From Desmodus rotundus (lineage: Eukaryota > Chordata > Mammalia > Chiroptera > Phyllostomidae): a DNA stretch of 64,000 bases. This document shows, one piece after another, positions 13,857 to 25,915 of this stretch (its first letter is position 1; the number at the start of each line of letters is the position of its first letter). The notes under the pieces were generated by a model. It did no database searches and was not told where the DNA came from. It was given only the letters and a program-made list of their open reading frames with translations. The position numbers and the translations under genes are program-made. The stretch covers positions 101,111,010 through 101,175,009 of the forward strand of contig NC_071393.1 of the NCBI RefSeq assembly GCF_022682495.2, written 5' to 3'.

Positions 13857-14150
13857 CTTCTCCTTCCTCCTCTTTCCCCCTCGGTTTCTTTCTTTCCTTC
13901 CTCCTCCTCTTCCCTGGCAGCCCCTCCCTTCTTCCCTCCTCCCTGGTTCGCCTCCCTTTCTGGGATGGGAGCCCCGCCCACATCCTCCGATCCAGCCGCC
14001 GGGCCTCGCCTCGCAGGCCGGTCCCGGAAGCCCGGGCAGCGCCGGAGTCCGCAGCTGCCGCCTGGGCTGGGACGCTGCTGCCTGCAGCCCTGGGAAGCGT
14101 CCGGGACTCACCTGGGGACCACGTGCAGAGGTACTAGAAAGCATGCACCG
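13830..14150 (-). promoter_or_regulatory. BMP4 distal promoter region (TATA-less, CpG/pyrimidine-rich)
   Basis: Just upstream of exon 1: a long pyrimidine tract on the plus strand (about 13815-13960), a GC box CCCCGCCCA at 13972-13980, dense CpGs, and a CACGTG E-box at 14120-14125. No TATA box is seen at the usual distance. CpG density falls sharply past 14150, which marks the edge of the island. Confidence 0.7.
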
Positions 14151-15435
14151 ACTAGTCGCCGTACCTTCCAAAAATACCCATGGGAGTCTGGGCTTCCCTG
14201 AGTTTAGAGTAACTGCTGCCCAAACTGATGATTAAAACATTGAGTAATCACCATTTACCCTGAGTAATTAGAGATAATGAAACACCTCTAAAATCAGGTT
14301 ATGGAGAAAGGAGCTGCTGGATTGGTTTTAAGGGTGGCCTTCCATAAACAGTTAAAGGATTTCCAAAGGTTGAGAAACAGGCTGTGCACAGAACTGTGTG
14401 CCAGAGAGAGGTACCTCTTTGCCTATTAAAAATGCGACTTTCCTTCCAAAATATTTCTTTAAATGCTCGTTGTGGAGAGCCTTGGCGATGACCCTCAGAA
14501 AGACAGCCCCAATAAACAGTCCAGTTTCCCTCCTCCCCCACCAGGCCTAACGAACCCTTGCGAGGACAGAGATGGCTTGGAGACTGACTGGGGCCATAGT
14601 TTTTACAGTTGGAAAAGTCTGTGTATAACGCAGAAGCCTTCTGAGAACCTCCGCAGCAGTTATTTTTGTTGATATTATTGTTGATTTGTTTTGTTTGGTT
14701 GTGGAGCAACTAGGAATCCTTAACCTCAGCAACCGGCAAACGGACCTTCGGAAGAGGGAACAACCGCGGAAGCAACAACCGTTTTGGCCACAGGGAGAGA
14801 AAAGATACCCTTTGGTTTGTTTTTTAGGAAGAAAAGGGATGAGGAGTTGGCCCTTTCCTACAAGGAAGTGCTAGTAATCATGTTAGCAGGGAGGTGGAAT
14901 GCAGGGCTTTAAAACCTTCCCAAACAGAAGCTAATTTCACACAGTGCCTCTGATGGAGCAGTGAGGGAGATATCAGCATCATCTCTCTGTTTTACAAACA
15001 CGGAAGGGGAAGCCAGGTTAAAGGGACTTGCCTAGAGCCCTGAAGTAATCACAACCTCTGCTGTCTCTGGAGTCCTGAGTTAATGCTGCAGGGTGGGGCT
15101 AAGGGTCACAGCCCTGAGCTCCAGGTGGTCAGGCCAGTGCTGGAGGGTTGAGCATTTCCTGTCTTGGATTTCTTTCTCTGAGATAGACGGTACCCGTCAC
15201 TGTGTAAGCGAAGCTTTTAGGTCTTTGCTTAAACAGATATTGGTCCAGACTAGCTCATCTGTATGAACTTTACAGTTACACAGCTTCGATATTTAGAAAA
15301 CAAGAATTACAAAAGGTGGGAAGTACATGAGATCAGAGAAACAACTGTGAGACCAGGGCCACAGCGACCTGCCGTCTTTTCCAGGTTAGGCCTGTGAGGT
15401 CATTCAGCCCAATAATGCATTAAACTACAGAAATG
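14151..15435. other. BMP4 5' flank, unique
   Basis: An AT-rich patch at 14205-14290 has several TAATTA/GATTAA-type sequences. A weak MIR-like stretch lies near 14980-15070. No coding sequence. Confidence 0.5.
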
Positions 15436-15535
15436 AGCTGTCTGTCTTTGGGAAGTCCTTTAATTCCTGTGGGCCTCTGTTTTCTCATTTGCAGAATGAT
15501 ATGATTAGGCCAGATAATTTCATGCCCTCTTTCAA
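15436..15535 (-). repeat. MIR SINE fragment
   Basis: The plus strand shows the MIR reverse pattern: CCTGTGGGCCTCTGTTTTCTCATTTGCAGAATG-like sequence following a cctttaattcc stretch. Confidence 0.6.
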
Positions 15536-15539
15536 TTTG

Positions 15540-15970
15540 AACATGATTTAATTTCTTAATTTAAATTTTATTAAACATCCACCTTCTTTCATTTTAAATC
15601 ACTCTGCGCCTGCCTCTTCAAAGAACCTCTGATTAAATAGGGCAGGGCAATACCACCTCCCTGAAAGGATGCCTGACAGTATACCTCCAGCTTCCAACAT
15701 AATCAAAATTACATTAATTATTATTAACAACAACACAAAATTAAAACCCCATTAAATAGTTACCTAATGTTTACTCTGGGGCATGAGGCAGTGTGTTCCT
15801 TCAACACACGGACTGGAGTAAGGACAGATTAAACGTTCACTGAGCCCCCCCTAATCAATAACTACTGTTTTAATCATTAACAAAATGTGTTCTTTAATAT
15901 TTAAACTCAAAGACAACAGTGATATGCTGTGATTAAAAGCGGGGCTTTATTTTATTTTAAGGTACCAGAT
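15540..15970. promoter_or_regulatory. AT-rich cluster of homeodomain-type motifs upstream of BMP4
   Basis: About 1.7-2.1 kb upstream of exon 1. Dense TAAT/ATTA-type sites in both orientations, including attaattatta near 15714-15725 and taatcaataac near 15851. No transposon is recognised in it. BMP4 is known to be regulated by homeodomain proteins such as MSX1. Enhancer function here is inferred from motif density only. Confidence 0.4.
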
Positions 15971-17124
15971 AATATAGTTTGTTTCTTTTTTAAGACCTAA
16001 ATGATTTTGGATAAGAGCTATTTTCTCAGTTTGCTGGAACCCAGATAATAAAGTAGCCACCCATGAGTCTATGAGACGTATAGTCCAAGAGTGTCTAATT
16101 AAGCCACCTGACATACCTGTTTAGACCCTAATATGAATCTTCACATATGTGGTGGGAGAACTCAGTTCCAGGTCTCTTGGGACAGGTTTATTTCTAGCCC
16201 AAACTCTCTAATATCAACTCCCTTTACTCACTCCTCTTTTCCTTTTTTCATCCTTTCTCTTATGCCAAAGAACAAATTATTTGTTGGTTAGAGAGCTAAA
16301 TCAATCATACTTTAGTAATCAGAGTTGGTAAGGGGAATCATCCAGTTTTTTGCCCACCTCGAGCCTACATGTGCATCTTGATTTTTTGTAGAACATAATA
16401 CAGATGAACCAAATGAAACTGTACCCTTAACACATAGATCGGGAGGAGGAATCCGTCATATTTCAAGAGCAGCTTTGGCTCCTCTGCTGCTATTCTGAAT
16501 GAATGGCATTCATTTGTTGGGTTTTTCTTGCCGAGCATTAAGAGAGAGTAGCTGGACAGCAAGCCTATGGGACAGCCTTTCTCCAGGTAAGTTCTGAGGG
16601 ACAGAAGCTTCAGAACTAGGTTGAATGATCTGATAAAATAAAGATTTCCTGGCCCTGCCTAAAATCTGGACCCAGAAATTTACATATTTTACACAGTTTC
16701 CTGTTGATTCTGAGCACACTAAGGCTTGAGAACTACTATTTTAAAAGTTATTTCACTTATATTTCCAGGGCTGATAGATGCCGTTAAATGATACCTAGAT
16801 ATTATTAAACAAGCAAGGAATATGCTTGGCTTGTACTTTATAAACTGTTGTAGTAATTGTAGAATTACTATGCCCAGAACATATGAAATAGGTCTTTGCA
16901 AATGAAAAGATTCCTAATCCTATAGATATAGTAGCCCGTGCTTCTAGGTCCTTGATTAAGAACCACATCAGATCTTCAAACCTTCCTTGCCAATTAAGGT
17001 CTGTCGAAGCTATGTAAGGGTACTTTGAAGGAACTCCAGGACCATTGCTGGCTTTTGAGAAGTAGGAAGATAAACTGGAATTGGAATTACAAGAGATGTC
17101 TGGAACTTCCCAGGACCATTAATT
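15971..17124. other. BMP4 5' flank, unique
   Basis: AT-rich, no recognised repeat or gene. Confidence 0.5.
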
Positions 17125-17280
17125 TTCCTCATTAATATTTACCATTAGTTACATATTTCCTATCTAGCCCTCACAATAATCCTCCTAAAATCACCATTCT
17201 ATAAATGAGAATCTGAAACTTAGAGAACTCATATTGGTTGCTCAAGGTCACAGAGCTAATAGTTGGTAGACCAAAAAGTC
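17125..17280 (+). repeat. MIR SINE fragment
   Basis: Typical MIR order: cctcacaataatcctc, then ataaatgagaatctgaaac, then gctcaaggtcacagagctaatag. Confidence 0.75.
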
Positions 17281-17574
17281 AGACCAGGTCAGTTTGTCTC
17301 CACCTCCACATGCTGTAAGCGGGAGCAAGCAGAGGGATGGATCCCCACAGCCACAGGTTCTGACTAAACAAGGCTTGTCCTGAAGGCTTTTCCCAAGGCC
17401 AAGCTGCCCCATTGTTGCACAAGCTGCTGCTCCTGCTCCATTGTTGCAGCCTGCTATTATAGAGAATTTCAGGATATCTACCCGGTTCTTAGAAGAAAGA
17501 ACAAATCTAATTACAAAGCTCACTTTAAGGCAAGACTTTATGTGACTTTCCCCCGGGAAAAAGTTATGATCTTG

Positions 17575-17865
17575 AGAAAGAAGCTGTTTACCTCTCCTGG
17601 GTTTCAGCTTCCTCACTGTAAAATGTAAAGACTGACCATGTTCCTCACAGGTCTTTCTGAGGCCCCAAGATTGAGAAATAATATGTCTACTAGTTAAAAG
17701 CATGGTCAAATAGCTTAAGCTTCAGACTAACTGGTTTCCTCATTTATAAACGGAGAATAATGATTTCTATTTCATAATGTTCTTATAGGCATTAACTGAG
17801 TTAATGTAATAAAATGGCGGGCACATAAGTGCTCAACAGATATTAGCTCTTATTATTATCCTTTG
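17575..17865 (-). repeat. MIR SINE fragments
   Basis: MIR reverse-orientation pattern appears twice: tttcagcttcctcactgtaa near 17605 and tttcctcatttataaacgg near 17733. The second continues to cattaactgagttaatg and a tail-side gctcaacagatatta. Confidence 0.65.
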
Positions 17866-19378
17866 CAAAGATTACGTGAGCAAAGTAGGTGAAGAGACAC
17901 TCTGATTTGAATTTTACTTCACTTAGTGATAAACTTTTTTAAAGGAAGGGATTATATCTCATTTATTTTGTAATCATTGGTGCCACACACTTCTTAGACA
18001 TTGATTGAATAAAGGCTGTTTCTACGAATCAGCATTCACTGAGTTAACATTCATATGATTAGTCTAGATAAATCTTTGCCAAGATAACTAATAACTGACA
18101 AAGTAGACACTCATAACTGCTGAGAATAAGGAAATTACAGACTAGATGACATATCCCAAGCATTTTCCATCTCTGATTTTCCTGATCCCTAATATGTCAA
18201 AACTATACAGTTTTTCTCTATATTTCTTGCTCAAATATAAACCCCTTTCCATTTCCCTTGTCGGAAGAAGAATTATAAGTGAATGCAAAGTTCTCCTCAT
18301 TTGAGACTGTTGTCAACCCTTGATACACCTCAAAGCTAAATAATACTGGATTCTAATATCTTCTCATTGAATAAAATAAAATGCAGTACTACTTCAGTTC
18401 CTTATGCCTTAAATTATTGTCTTGCTACTTTCTAGAATATGGTGGTTCTTTTTTTTTTAATCCTTCAAAACAGACCATCAGAAATGAGAACTCCAATCAA
18501 AACCCCAGAGAGATCAGACAGATGAAAAGACTGCTTTTATGTCTTAACATGTTTAACATGTGGATGGCAGACAGGGCATGGCTATTGAGACTCCTCCCTT
18601 TCCAAGGAAGGGTTATCACAAAGAGGATGGAATTGGCACCCAGTAAAGGAGATTTGGCTTCTCCCTGTTTTAGGCTTCCTCTGCTTTAACGGTCAACTGT
18701 ACCCACCTGATTCTACAGAAGGGATGCCCTGGGGAAATAGATTACTATAGAATGGATCAAGAAGGTTAAAACTGTGGAATATCTTTGTTCCCAGCACACA
18801 CACCCGTCATGCTCTCTCTCACTCTCCCTGTTGTGTGTGAACCTGGATAAAGTTGCATCCCACCGTGGGGATGAGATTTGGAAGCAGCAGCAGACTCCTG
18901 CATGGACATCCTGCCATACCAAATGAGTCGTTGCAGTTTCCTAACCAGATGTCAGTTGGACAACACGATCCGGTATTCTCCCCTTAATTCATACTAACAG
19001 CTTTCTAATCTTCTGCAAGGAAAGCTTTGTCCAAAAAGGGTATGTGATCCAAGACATTTTTATTGTATAAGTGGAACTTGGATGTTTTTACATATAGTCT
19101 AAATATTTCATATCCTTGAGTGGGGCAAAGAGTGATTTTCACCAATGTCCTCTTCAAGAATGAATGTACATTTTTTTCTAATCCCCTCAGAGATTATGTA
19201 TAGTTGTAATTAACACTCAAAAATGCTTGTGGATGTTCACTTTGTAAAAATTCATCAAGTTGTACACACGAGATTTGTGTATCTTTCTCTTTGTGTTATA
19301 TGTCAATAAAGGGTTGCTAAAATTTGCTTTTGAAATCATTTTTTAAAGTTATATTCTTTGACCAGCATGTGAAGCTCT
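17866..19378. other. Intergenic, unique AT-rich
   Basis: No gene or clear repeat. Some short low-complexity runs, such as T8 near 18451. Confidence 0.5.
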
Positions 19379-19379
19379 C

Positions 19380-20790
19380 TACCTAGAGATGATGTTTCTA
19401 GTCACCTCAGGTAACCAAAGGGCTGCCCAGAGTAAAACTAGGAGAATACTCTGTAGTCTGGTAGTGGCCACAGCACAGATAAAACAGGTCCATGGCTTCA
19501 GGGAATCCACTTCCGGACCTCCCAAAAAGAGCAGTTGCACCAACTCAGACCTGGCCACTGGGGACCACTTGGGCCGCAGTAGCCCCAGGTGGAGGCCAAC
19601 AGGCCTGACTGGCTTGATACGTCTATCAAGCCCTGGGAGGGCGGGACTCTGGGCCAGAGAAGCGCCTAGAGGCACCTGAGCTTTGTACTCAGCTCTTCCC
19701 CTCCTTGGCTTCACTGCCAAAGATGCTTGGAATGGGCACTGCAAAGCGTCAGTCACTGGGGGGAAAAGGCAGGGACACCAGACACGTATTTCTTAAGACA
19801 GAAATGCACTAAGCCCAACAGAGAGGTAACAGCTTCATGAAAAGAAAGGGGCTCCATCCCCAGATTCTGGGAACGCTGGGCTTGGGGGGAGGGCCTCTCT
19901 TGATACCTCGCCAAAGCTGAGTCCCAGCTCAGACGCAGATAGAAGTCTTCAGCGCCCGTGGCCGAAGTTTGGCCATTTTCTAGGCCTTGCGTCCCCAGGG
20001 CCAGACTCAGAGATCACACAAACTCAAACTCAAAAGGAGTCACAGAAACCCACGAAGGGTGTTGAGAGACTGAGCTGCGAGGAAAGAAAGTGCGAGGTGG
20101 GTGTGAGGTTGCCGGAACCCGCGGACCTACATTGGCGGAGCAGCGAGAGGCACGGTGCTCACCTCCTACAGCAGATGGAGAAGGAGGTGCGGACCCCCGG
20201 AAATTGCGAGCCACGTTGTCCCTTGGTAACTGCTGATACTTAGCAGGCCGGGGACAGCAGCCTCGCCAGGCCCAATGCCTTGATCTTTCTGCCAGCTTCT
20301 TATCCCCGTGCCCTCTCCAGTCGGACGCAGTGCTGCGCTTCACATTTTGCGTCCCTGCTGCCCAGGGCCACCGGAGGAGGCTCGGGAATCTGGTGCGCCC
20401 TCTCCTTGCTCTCCCCCCCAGTGACGCTCTAGTAAATGGCCAAGAGTGTCGGCGCAGGGTGGGTGTAGGTCACCCAGGCCACCCAGCACAGCTGGACCCA
20501 CGCGTTTCTCGCTTCAGCGCAGTCTGAGCCGCCTCCGCAGCAGCTGGCTGCTGGCCCTCGTTATTTTTAGCTCAGCGCTGCACCTTCCTACCTGCAAGAG
20601 CTCGCCCCGCTCTCAGACTCGTTTTGCAGGATTTGTGCCCCAGGTGGCTAATCTGACCCACACTTGAATAAACAGCGAGCGCCCAGGCAACCGAGGCGAG
20701 CCACGCGTGCAGAATTTCCATGTAGCTGCAGGAGAGCTCCTCAGATGCCGAGAGGTCCCACCTCGCTTTTCGTTTACCTCGACTTGGAAA
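19380..20790. promoter_or_regulatory. GC-rich block about 6 kb upstream of BMP4 exon 1
   Basis: Moderately GC-rich with CpGs, strongest at 20060-20530. It holds an E-box CAGCTG at 20541-20546 and, 14 bases on, a MEF2-like TTATTTTTAG at 20561-20570. Candidate distal promoter or enhancer; function not shown. The 125-aa ORF at 19379-19756 has no recognisable domain. Confidence 0.35.
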
Positions 20791-20809
20791 CTCGGGACCA
20801 TTCCTGGAG

Positions 20810-20882
20810 AAGGAGGGAGGGAGGAAAAAAGGACGGGAAGGGAAGGGAAAGGGAAGAAAGAAAGGGACAGATGGGGGAGGGA
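20810..20882. repeat. Purine-rich low-complexity tract
   Basis: GGGAA/GGAAA-type polypurine run. Confidence 0.8.
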
Positions 20883-21754
20883 TCCTGAAGTAGTTTCTGG
20901 GACAATTTGCTCCTGGTCCCTGCAGCTTCCCCCTTCTCCTCCCCCACCCAGTGATGTGATGGAACACAGGGAAGTCCCGATTATACTCACAGAAGATTAA
21001 ATTTGGATAGCATTTGTTAAGGTTCCCTCCCGAGTTAACCATCGCCTCCACTGCGGGTTCCGTCTTATGACAGATGGTCCAGATTTCTCCCATCAACTAA
21101 GGAAAAGAATTTGCCTCCCCAGATGTCTGGGCTCATGGGGTCTGCTCTTTCTACTTGCTAAGCCCAGATGTGGTACCTGCAGGTTTATAGAACACTAGGA
21201 AAGTGAGATTTATAAAGACAGGAAGAGGAGGAGCAGGGACCTGGGTGGAGAAGGCCAGCAGTCCACATGAGGTTGCTGGAGGGGCCCCAAACAGACGCTG
21301 GTGGGGCAGTGGGTCATGGTGAACAAGGTCGGGGCCTTAGCCTTCCCTCAACCAGGTTAAAAGTGGAGATTTTTAAATACATAACAAGGAGATTCCTTTC
21401 TTCAGTACAAAGATTGGACTTCGAAGTCTTTGTCCCAGATTTCTGATTTTCATTCTGAAAACCTTGATCCTTCTTCACTTCCTTCACTTAGGGTTTCAAC
21501 TCCAGATAATGGATAAATTCGCCTTCAGTTTACATGAAAATGTTCTGGGCCTCTCCTGTGTCTAATAGTTCTTTAGCTAGAACCCAAGGAGTTTGGATAG
21601 GCTGGGTTTATTTTCTCACCTGCAGATAGCATCCAGAAAAAAAAAAATGGTGCTGGAAACTGGAGGACTAAAAACTAAAGGTCTTAAAGGGAATATAAAA
21701 GTCAGTGCTGGCTTTCTTTGTTGTATTTAAATTGAATGCTAATCTCTTTAAATT
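20883..21754. other. Intergenic, unique
   Basis: No gene or repeat family recognised. Confidence 0.5.
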
Positions 21755-21935
21755 AGAGATTCTTAAACTTTCTTTGTGGCCTCATTCAGGATCCCTACAT
21801 GGATTTCAGGGGACCCATGAAAACTGCAAAATTTATACATACAATTTTGGGATAAGTATAAAAGTACACGGAGTGGGACATAATTTTATCAAATTTTCAA
21901 AGGAATTTGGGACTTGGGAAAGGTTGAAAACCTCT
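21755..21935. mobile_element. Short DNA-transposon-like element with inverted ends
   Basis: The ends AGAGATTCTTAAACTTT and (reverse complement) AGAGGTTTTCAACCTTT form imperfect terminal inverted repeats, as in hAT-type MER miniature elements. The family is not assigned. Confidence 0.5.
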
Positions 21936-22435
21936 CGAATATGGTACACAGGTTAAATCTTTCCTATTGGGATAATGGCTCCAAGTTGCACACACGCAAA
22001 CCTTGAGTCCGTGGCATTCAGCTTTCACACACCCAAGGGCAAAATGTTCTGAACTCTTCACAAAGACAACAGACATGTCTCTTTAGACCAGCCCACACAG
22101 GGGAAAGGACTCTGGCAGAGCAGGAAAGGAGAAGAGTGACTGGGGACCCAGGTCCCTGCTTACCCTATTACCTACCTAAGACCCTTGAGTTTCTTAATTT
22201 GTAGATCACATCCTGGAGTGTATATGAAACTAATTTACAGATGACAAAACACATGGCTAGTGTCATTTATGAATGTAAATGCTGATGGGTTTTCACATGC
22301 TAGTTATAATTAGATGAACAATTACATAAACAATTTAATTATGTGAATATTTGCGTATTTTCTTCAACTGTATACTATAAGGAATTTCAACATACTTAGG
22401 ATTCCTAACCATTGTGAGGCACACTAACGTTCGTT
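21936..22435. other. Intergenic, unique
   Basis: No gene or recognised repeat. Confidence 0.45.
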
Positions 22436-22600
22436 AACTCATTTAGTCCTTGAAACAATTTATGGCTTATACACTACGGTTCTCCCACCCCACACCCCAT
22501 TTTTCATTTAACATTTGGAGAAAGAAAAGCATAGAGAGGTTAAGTACATTGCCCAAGGCTAACGAACACCAAATTTCAACTCCAGATGAGGTCCCTACTT
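22436..22600 (+). repeat. MIR SINE fragment
   Basis: ttaactcatttagtccttg, then catagagaggttaagtacat and tgcccaaggct, in MIR order. Confidence 0.7.
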
Positions 22601-22914
22601 TAGAGAGGGGGTATTAGAAAAAGAACAAATTTTGTTCAGATTTAGATAAATTTAACTCCTATGGTACTGTGCATTCTGTGCAAAAGTATAAGAGTTTGAA
22701 ACAGAGCAGCCACACTTGGGATAATTGGTCTTCTCTACACTCTTTGCTGGAAAACTGTCTTTAACCCATTCACTTCCTCTCCATTTCTTCCACACTTCAG
22801 GTTCACCGGAATCTTAATAGAAGTTTATACATGTAGTGTTTTATTAGCGACATCCATGCTTCAACTAATTAGGCAGCCTTAGAAGGGAAAGAATACCTTG
22901 CCCTCCCCTCCTGC

Positions 22915-23035
22915 AAGCCCTTCCAGTAACCCCTGTAGTAAGAACGATCATCTTCAGCAGCTAACAGATGGCAAAACTGAGCCCCACCCAACAAAATGGT
23001 TAAATATCTCACCCAAGGTGAGTTAGCAAAAACAT
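22915..23035 (+). repeat. MIR SINE fragment (diverged)
   Basis: acagatggcaaaactgagcc and ggttaaatatctcacccaagg match the MIR core pattern. Confidence 0.6.
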
Positions 23036-23059
23036 AGCTTTTTTTTTTTTTGTCTGTAC

Positions 23060-23920
23060 CATCAAATAACAGTGCTGATGAAGACAAAACAGATATTTTG
23101 CTGTTCCTAAGCTACGGGTACATTAAAAGAATTACTACAACTCTGGTCCACTTTCTTTCGAATACTTTTTTATGCCTTTAGCATTGGTTTGAGGGTTTGT
23201 TCAACAGATAGTTCTCCTATTTTGTTTCTCTTTAGCATAAAATCCATAATACCAAACTGTGCTACAGGGTTGTGGAAGCTCTAGGGAGCAGGTAGATATC
23301 TGTTCTTGATCTTTAATTATATTTTAATTATGGCTTGAGAAACAGTATCACAGAAAATGAGTTGCTGGAGAGCAAGGCCCGAAAGCAAAAACAAAAACAA
23401 ATTATGGATCATAGTAGCACTTCACTCCAAAAAATTGTGAATTATTTTTCTCTACAGGACTCGGGTTACTAGACTGTGATAATAAATGAAAACATCTTCT
23501 TAGTAATATTTTGGTACTTTAACTTAAGCAAGGGGGGATTGATGAAATTATTTTTAAAACTTCAGTAGTCAGCATGGTATGAATTTTTAAAAACAGACTT
23601 GAAGTCAAATAGCTTGGTTTTAGGTATATAGCTCAAACCAGTTCATACAGTATGTATGAACTTGGGTATTTTATGTCTGGAAGCTGCCATTTCTTCATGA
23701 GTTATATGGGCTATAAGATCTCTAAACATTAGGGTCAACAGGCTTTTAATGTAAAGTGACAGACAGCAAATATTTTAGGCTTTGTAAGCCATATACGGTT
23801 TCTGCTATTTTCCCTCTTTCTTGCTTTCCCCCTTCACCCCTTCTCTTGCCTTCATACCTTCTTCTTCCTTCTCCCTTTCTTCTCCTTCTCCTCCTCCAAT
23901 TGTTTATAGATGTACAAACC
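23060..23920. other. Intergenic, mostly unique
   Basis: AT-rich, with a pyrimidine low-complexity tract at about 23805-23898 (ctt/cct repeats). No gene. Confidence 0.5.
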
Positions 23921-23927
23921 ATTTGTA

Positions 23928-24372
23928 CTAGTTTGTTAGGGCTCCTGTAACCAAGTACCACAAGCTGCGTGGCTTGAACAATAGAAATGGACTGTCTTGC
24001 TGTCCTGGAGCCTAGAAGTCAGAGAGCAAGGGGTCTGCCAGTAGTGTTGGTTCCTTCTGAGGACTATAAAGAAGAAACTGTTTTATGCCCCTCCTAACTT
24101 ATGGTGGTTTGCTGGCAATGTTTGGCTTGTGGAAGCTTTACCCTGATCTCTGCCTTCGTGTTCACATGGTGCTCTCCCTGTGTGTCTGTGTCCAAACTTC
24201 TTTTGTAAGGACACCAGCCATATTGGGTTAGGGGCCCACCCTACTCCAGTATGACCTCATCTTAATTACATCTGCAATGACCCTATCTCCAAATGAGGTC
24301 ACATTCTGAGACGCCAGGGATTAGGACTTCAACCTATGAATTTTGTGGAAGACACAATTCAATGCATCAGAT
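23928..24372 (-). mobile_element. MLT1-type (ERVL-MaLR) LTR
   Basis: The plus strand reads as a reversed MLT1 LTR: tagtttgttagggctcctgtaac at the start, aaggacaccagccatattgg and cctatctccaaatgaggtcac in the middle, and a gacacaattcaatgcat end. Solo LTR, no internal region. Confidence 0.85.
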
Positions 24373-24499
24373 CATTCTTAGCTCATAGACCACACAGAAA
24401 TAGGTTGTGGCCCATAGTTTGCTGATTTCTTTAGTAAGACCCCTGTTTATTCCAAAAGTCTCTATTCTCCATGACTATGTAGCAAATTATCCCAAAAGA

Positions 24500-25310
24500 T
24501 CTTCATTCATTTAATAAATTACTATTGAGCACCTGCATGTGCTAGGCACTGCTTAAGGACCAAAAACATAGCAGTGAAAAACTGATGGAAATCATTATTG
24601 TCTCCCTGGGTCTTATCGTCTAGTAGGGAAGGTAGACTACCAACAAAACAAATATAAGCAATCTATAGTATGGCAATAGGTACTGAGAATAAAAATAAAG
24701 TGGGAAGGAGAGATGGCAATGGGGTTGAATTTTAATAGGATGGTCACAGAATGCTTCACAGAAAAAGTGACATTTGAGCGGAGACCTGAAGGAGGTGGAG
24801 GGAGCCAGCCACATGGGTATCTGGAGAAATTATAGTTTTGTCAAAAGGAAGAGCAGTGTAACTTCTGAGGTGGCAGTGGGCCTGATGTGTTCAGAAACAG
24901 CAAGGAGACAAGTGTGCTTGAGTGGAGTGAGCCAAGCAGGGGAGAATATTTGGAGATGAGGTCAGAGAGGTGGGGCAGGTGAGAGGTTAGATTGTGTATG
25001 ATCTTGTGCACCATTGTAAGAGCCAGTGTCTGTACTGGAGTGAGGTCAGGGAGGCACCTGGGGAGTGTGATTTAAAGAAACACTCACTCTCAGGGTCATG
25101 CAAGTACAGGGTGGACCCCTGCAAGTGAGTGCCTCCTTAAATTGTGTGCCCTAGGTGCCTCCCTTGCCTCACCCTACTTCCTGAGGGTTCTCAGCAGAGG
25201 AATGGCATGATCAACCTTATGTTTTATCAGGATCATTCTGGCTGCTGTTTTTAGGCCAAAGATAGAACAGAAGAGATCAATTAGAAAGCTATTGAAATAA
25301 TTTCCAGGGT
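24500..25310 (-). mobile_element. L2 LINE 3' region
   Basis: Reversed L2 pattern: actattgagcacctgcatgtg, then gtgacatttgagcggagacc, then agtggagtgagccaagcagg, then aatggcatgatcaaccttatg. A stretch at about 25045-25190 does not fit and may be an insertion. Confidence 0.75.
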
Positions 25311-25414
25311 AAAATGGTGAAAATGTTCTTAGCTGATAACCTGCCAAGTGTTAACTCCCCCTATGCAGTTATCAGGCATATAACCAATGGGTGTTGGGTT
25401 GTCTTTTCTTTTTG

Positions 25415-25512
25415 TTCTCACTCAACATTCTTTGGGGGTCACCTACATGCTAGATTGTATGTTAGGTGCTGGGGTTCCAACAAGGAACAAGAAATGGTCA
25501 CTGCCTCAAAGA
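25415..25512 (-). mobile_element. L2-like fragment
   Basis: ttaggtgctggggttccaac followed by caaggaacaagaaatgg resembles the reversed L2 3' end. Confidence 0.5.
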
Positions 25513-25517
25513 ATTAA

Positions 25518-25565
25518 TGGTTATTTCCTTCCTTCCTTCCTCTTTCCTTCCCTCCATCCTTCCTT
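25518..25565. repeat. (TTCC)n microsatellite
   Basis: Imperfect CCTT/TTCC tetranucleotide run. Confidence 0.85.
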
Positions 25566-25837
25566 CTTTAAATATTTTGAAATTTAATACAAAAATAAAA
25601 GCCCTGCCTCAAAGTTTATCTTCTAGGGAATTCATCACACATACTTCACTGAGGTTTTCTGCTCTGGACACTACATTCCCATTCCATTCAGAGTACAATA
25701 TAAGTGGGAGTGAGCATCAGGGACGGACTTAGGAAATCGGCCATAATTTATTTTGACTTATCATGGAATACTATATCTCTCCTCCAATCATAGGACCAGG
25801 AACTTTTAGGTCCAGAAAGTGTGAGATCCTCACACTC

Positions 25838-25914
25838 AACCATCTCATTTTATAAATGAGGAGACTGAGACCCAGAGAGATCAACCCACAATTACACATG
25901 TCCTTAATGGTAGA
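25838..25914 (+). repeat. MIR SINE fragment
   Basis: attttataaatgaggagact followed by gagacccagagagatcaac is the MIR core pattern. Confidence 0.65.
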
Positions 25915-25915
25915 G

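Larger units (their letters stand above)
13585..13875 (-). other. BMP4: BMP4 exon 1 (untranslated leader; 5' end approximate)
   Basis: The exon ends CTGCAGGGACCTATG|gtgagc, matching the distal first exon of mammalian BMP4. The 5' end near 13875 is set by resemblance to the start of the human mRNA as I remember it, in a purine-rich tract, and is not proven. It contains ATGs at 13856 and 13713 and an internal perfect-consensus donor (ctAG|GTGAGT at 13795/13794). It is the leader of the distal transcript; mouse and human BMP4 are known to use more than one first exon (often called 1A and 1B). Confidence 0.82.

Noticed and set aside
17248..17709. 153-aa minus-strand ORF
   Set aside because: Overlaps MIR-derived sequence and shows no family resemblance; likely chance.
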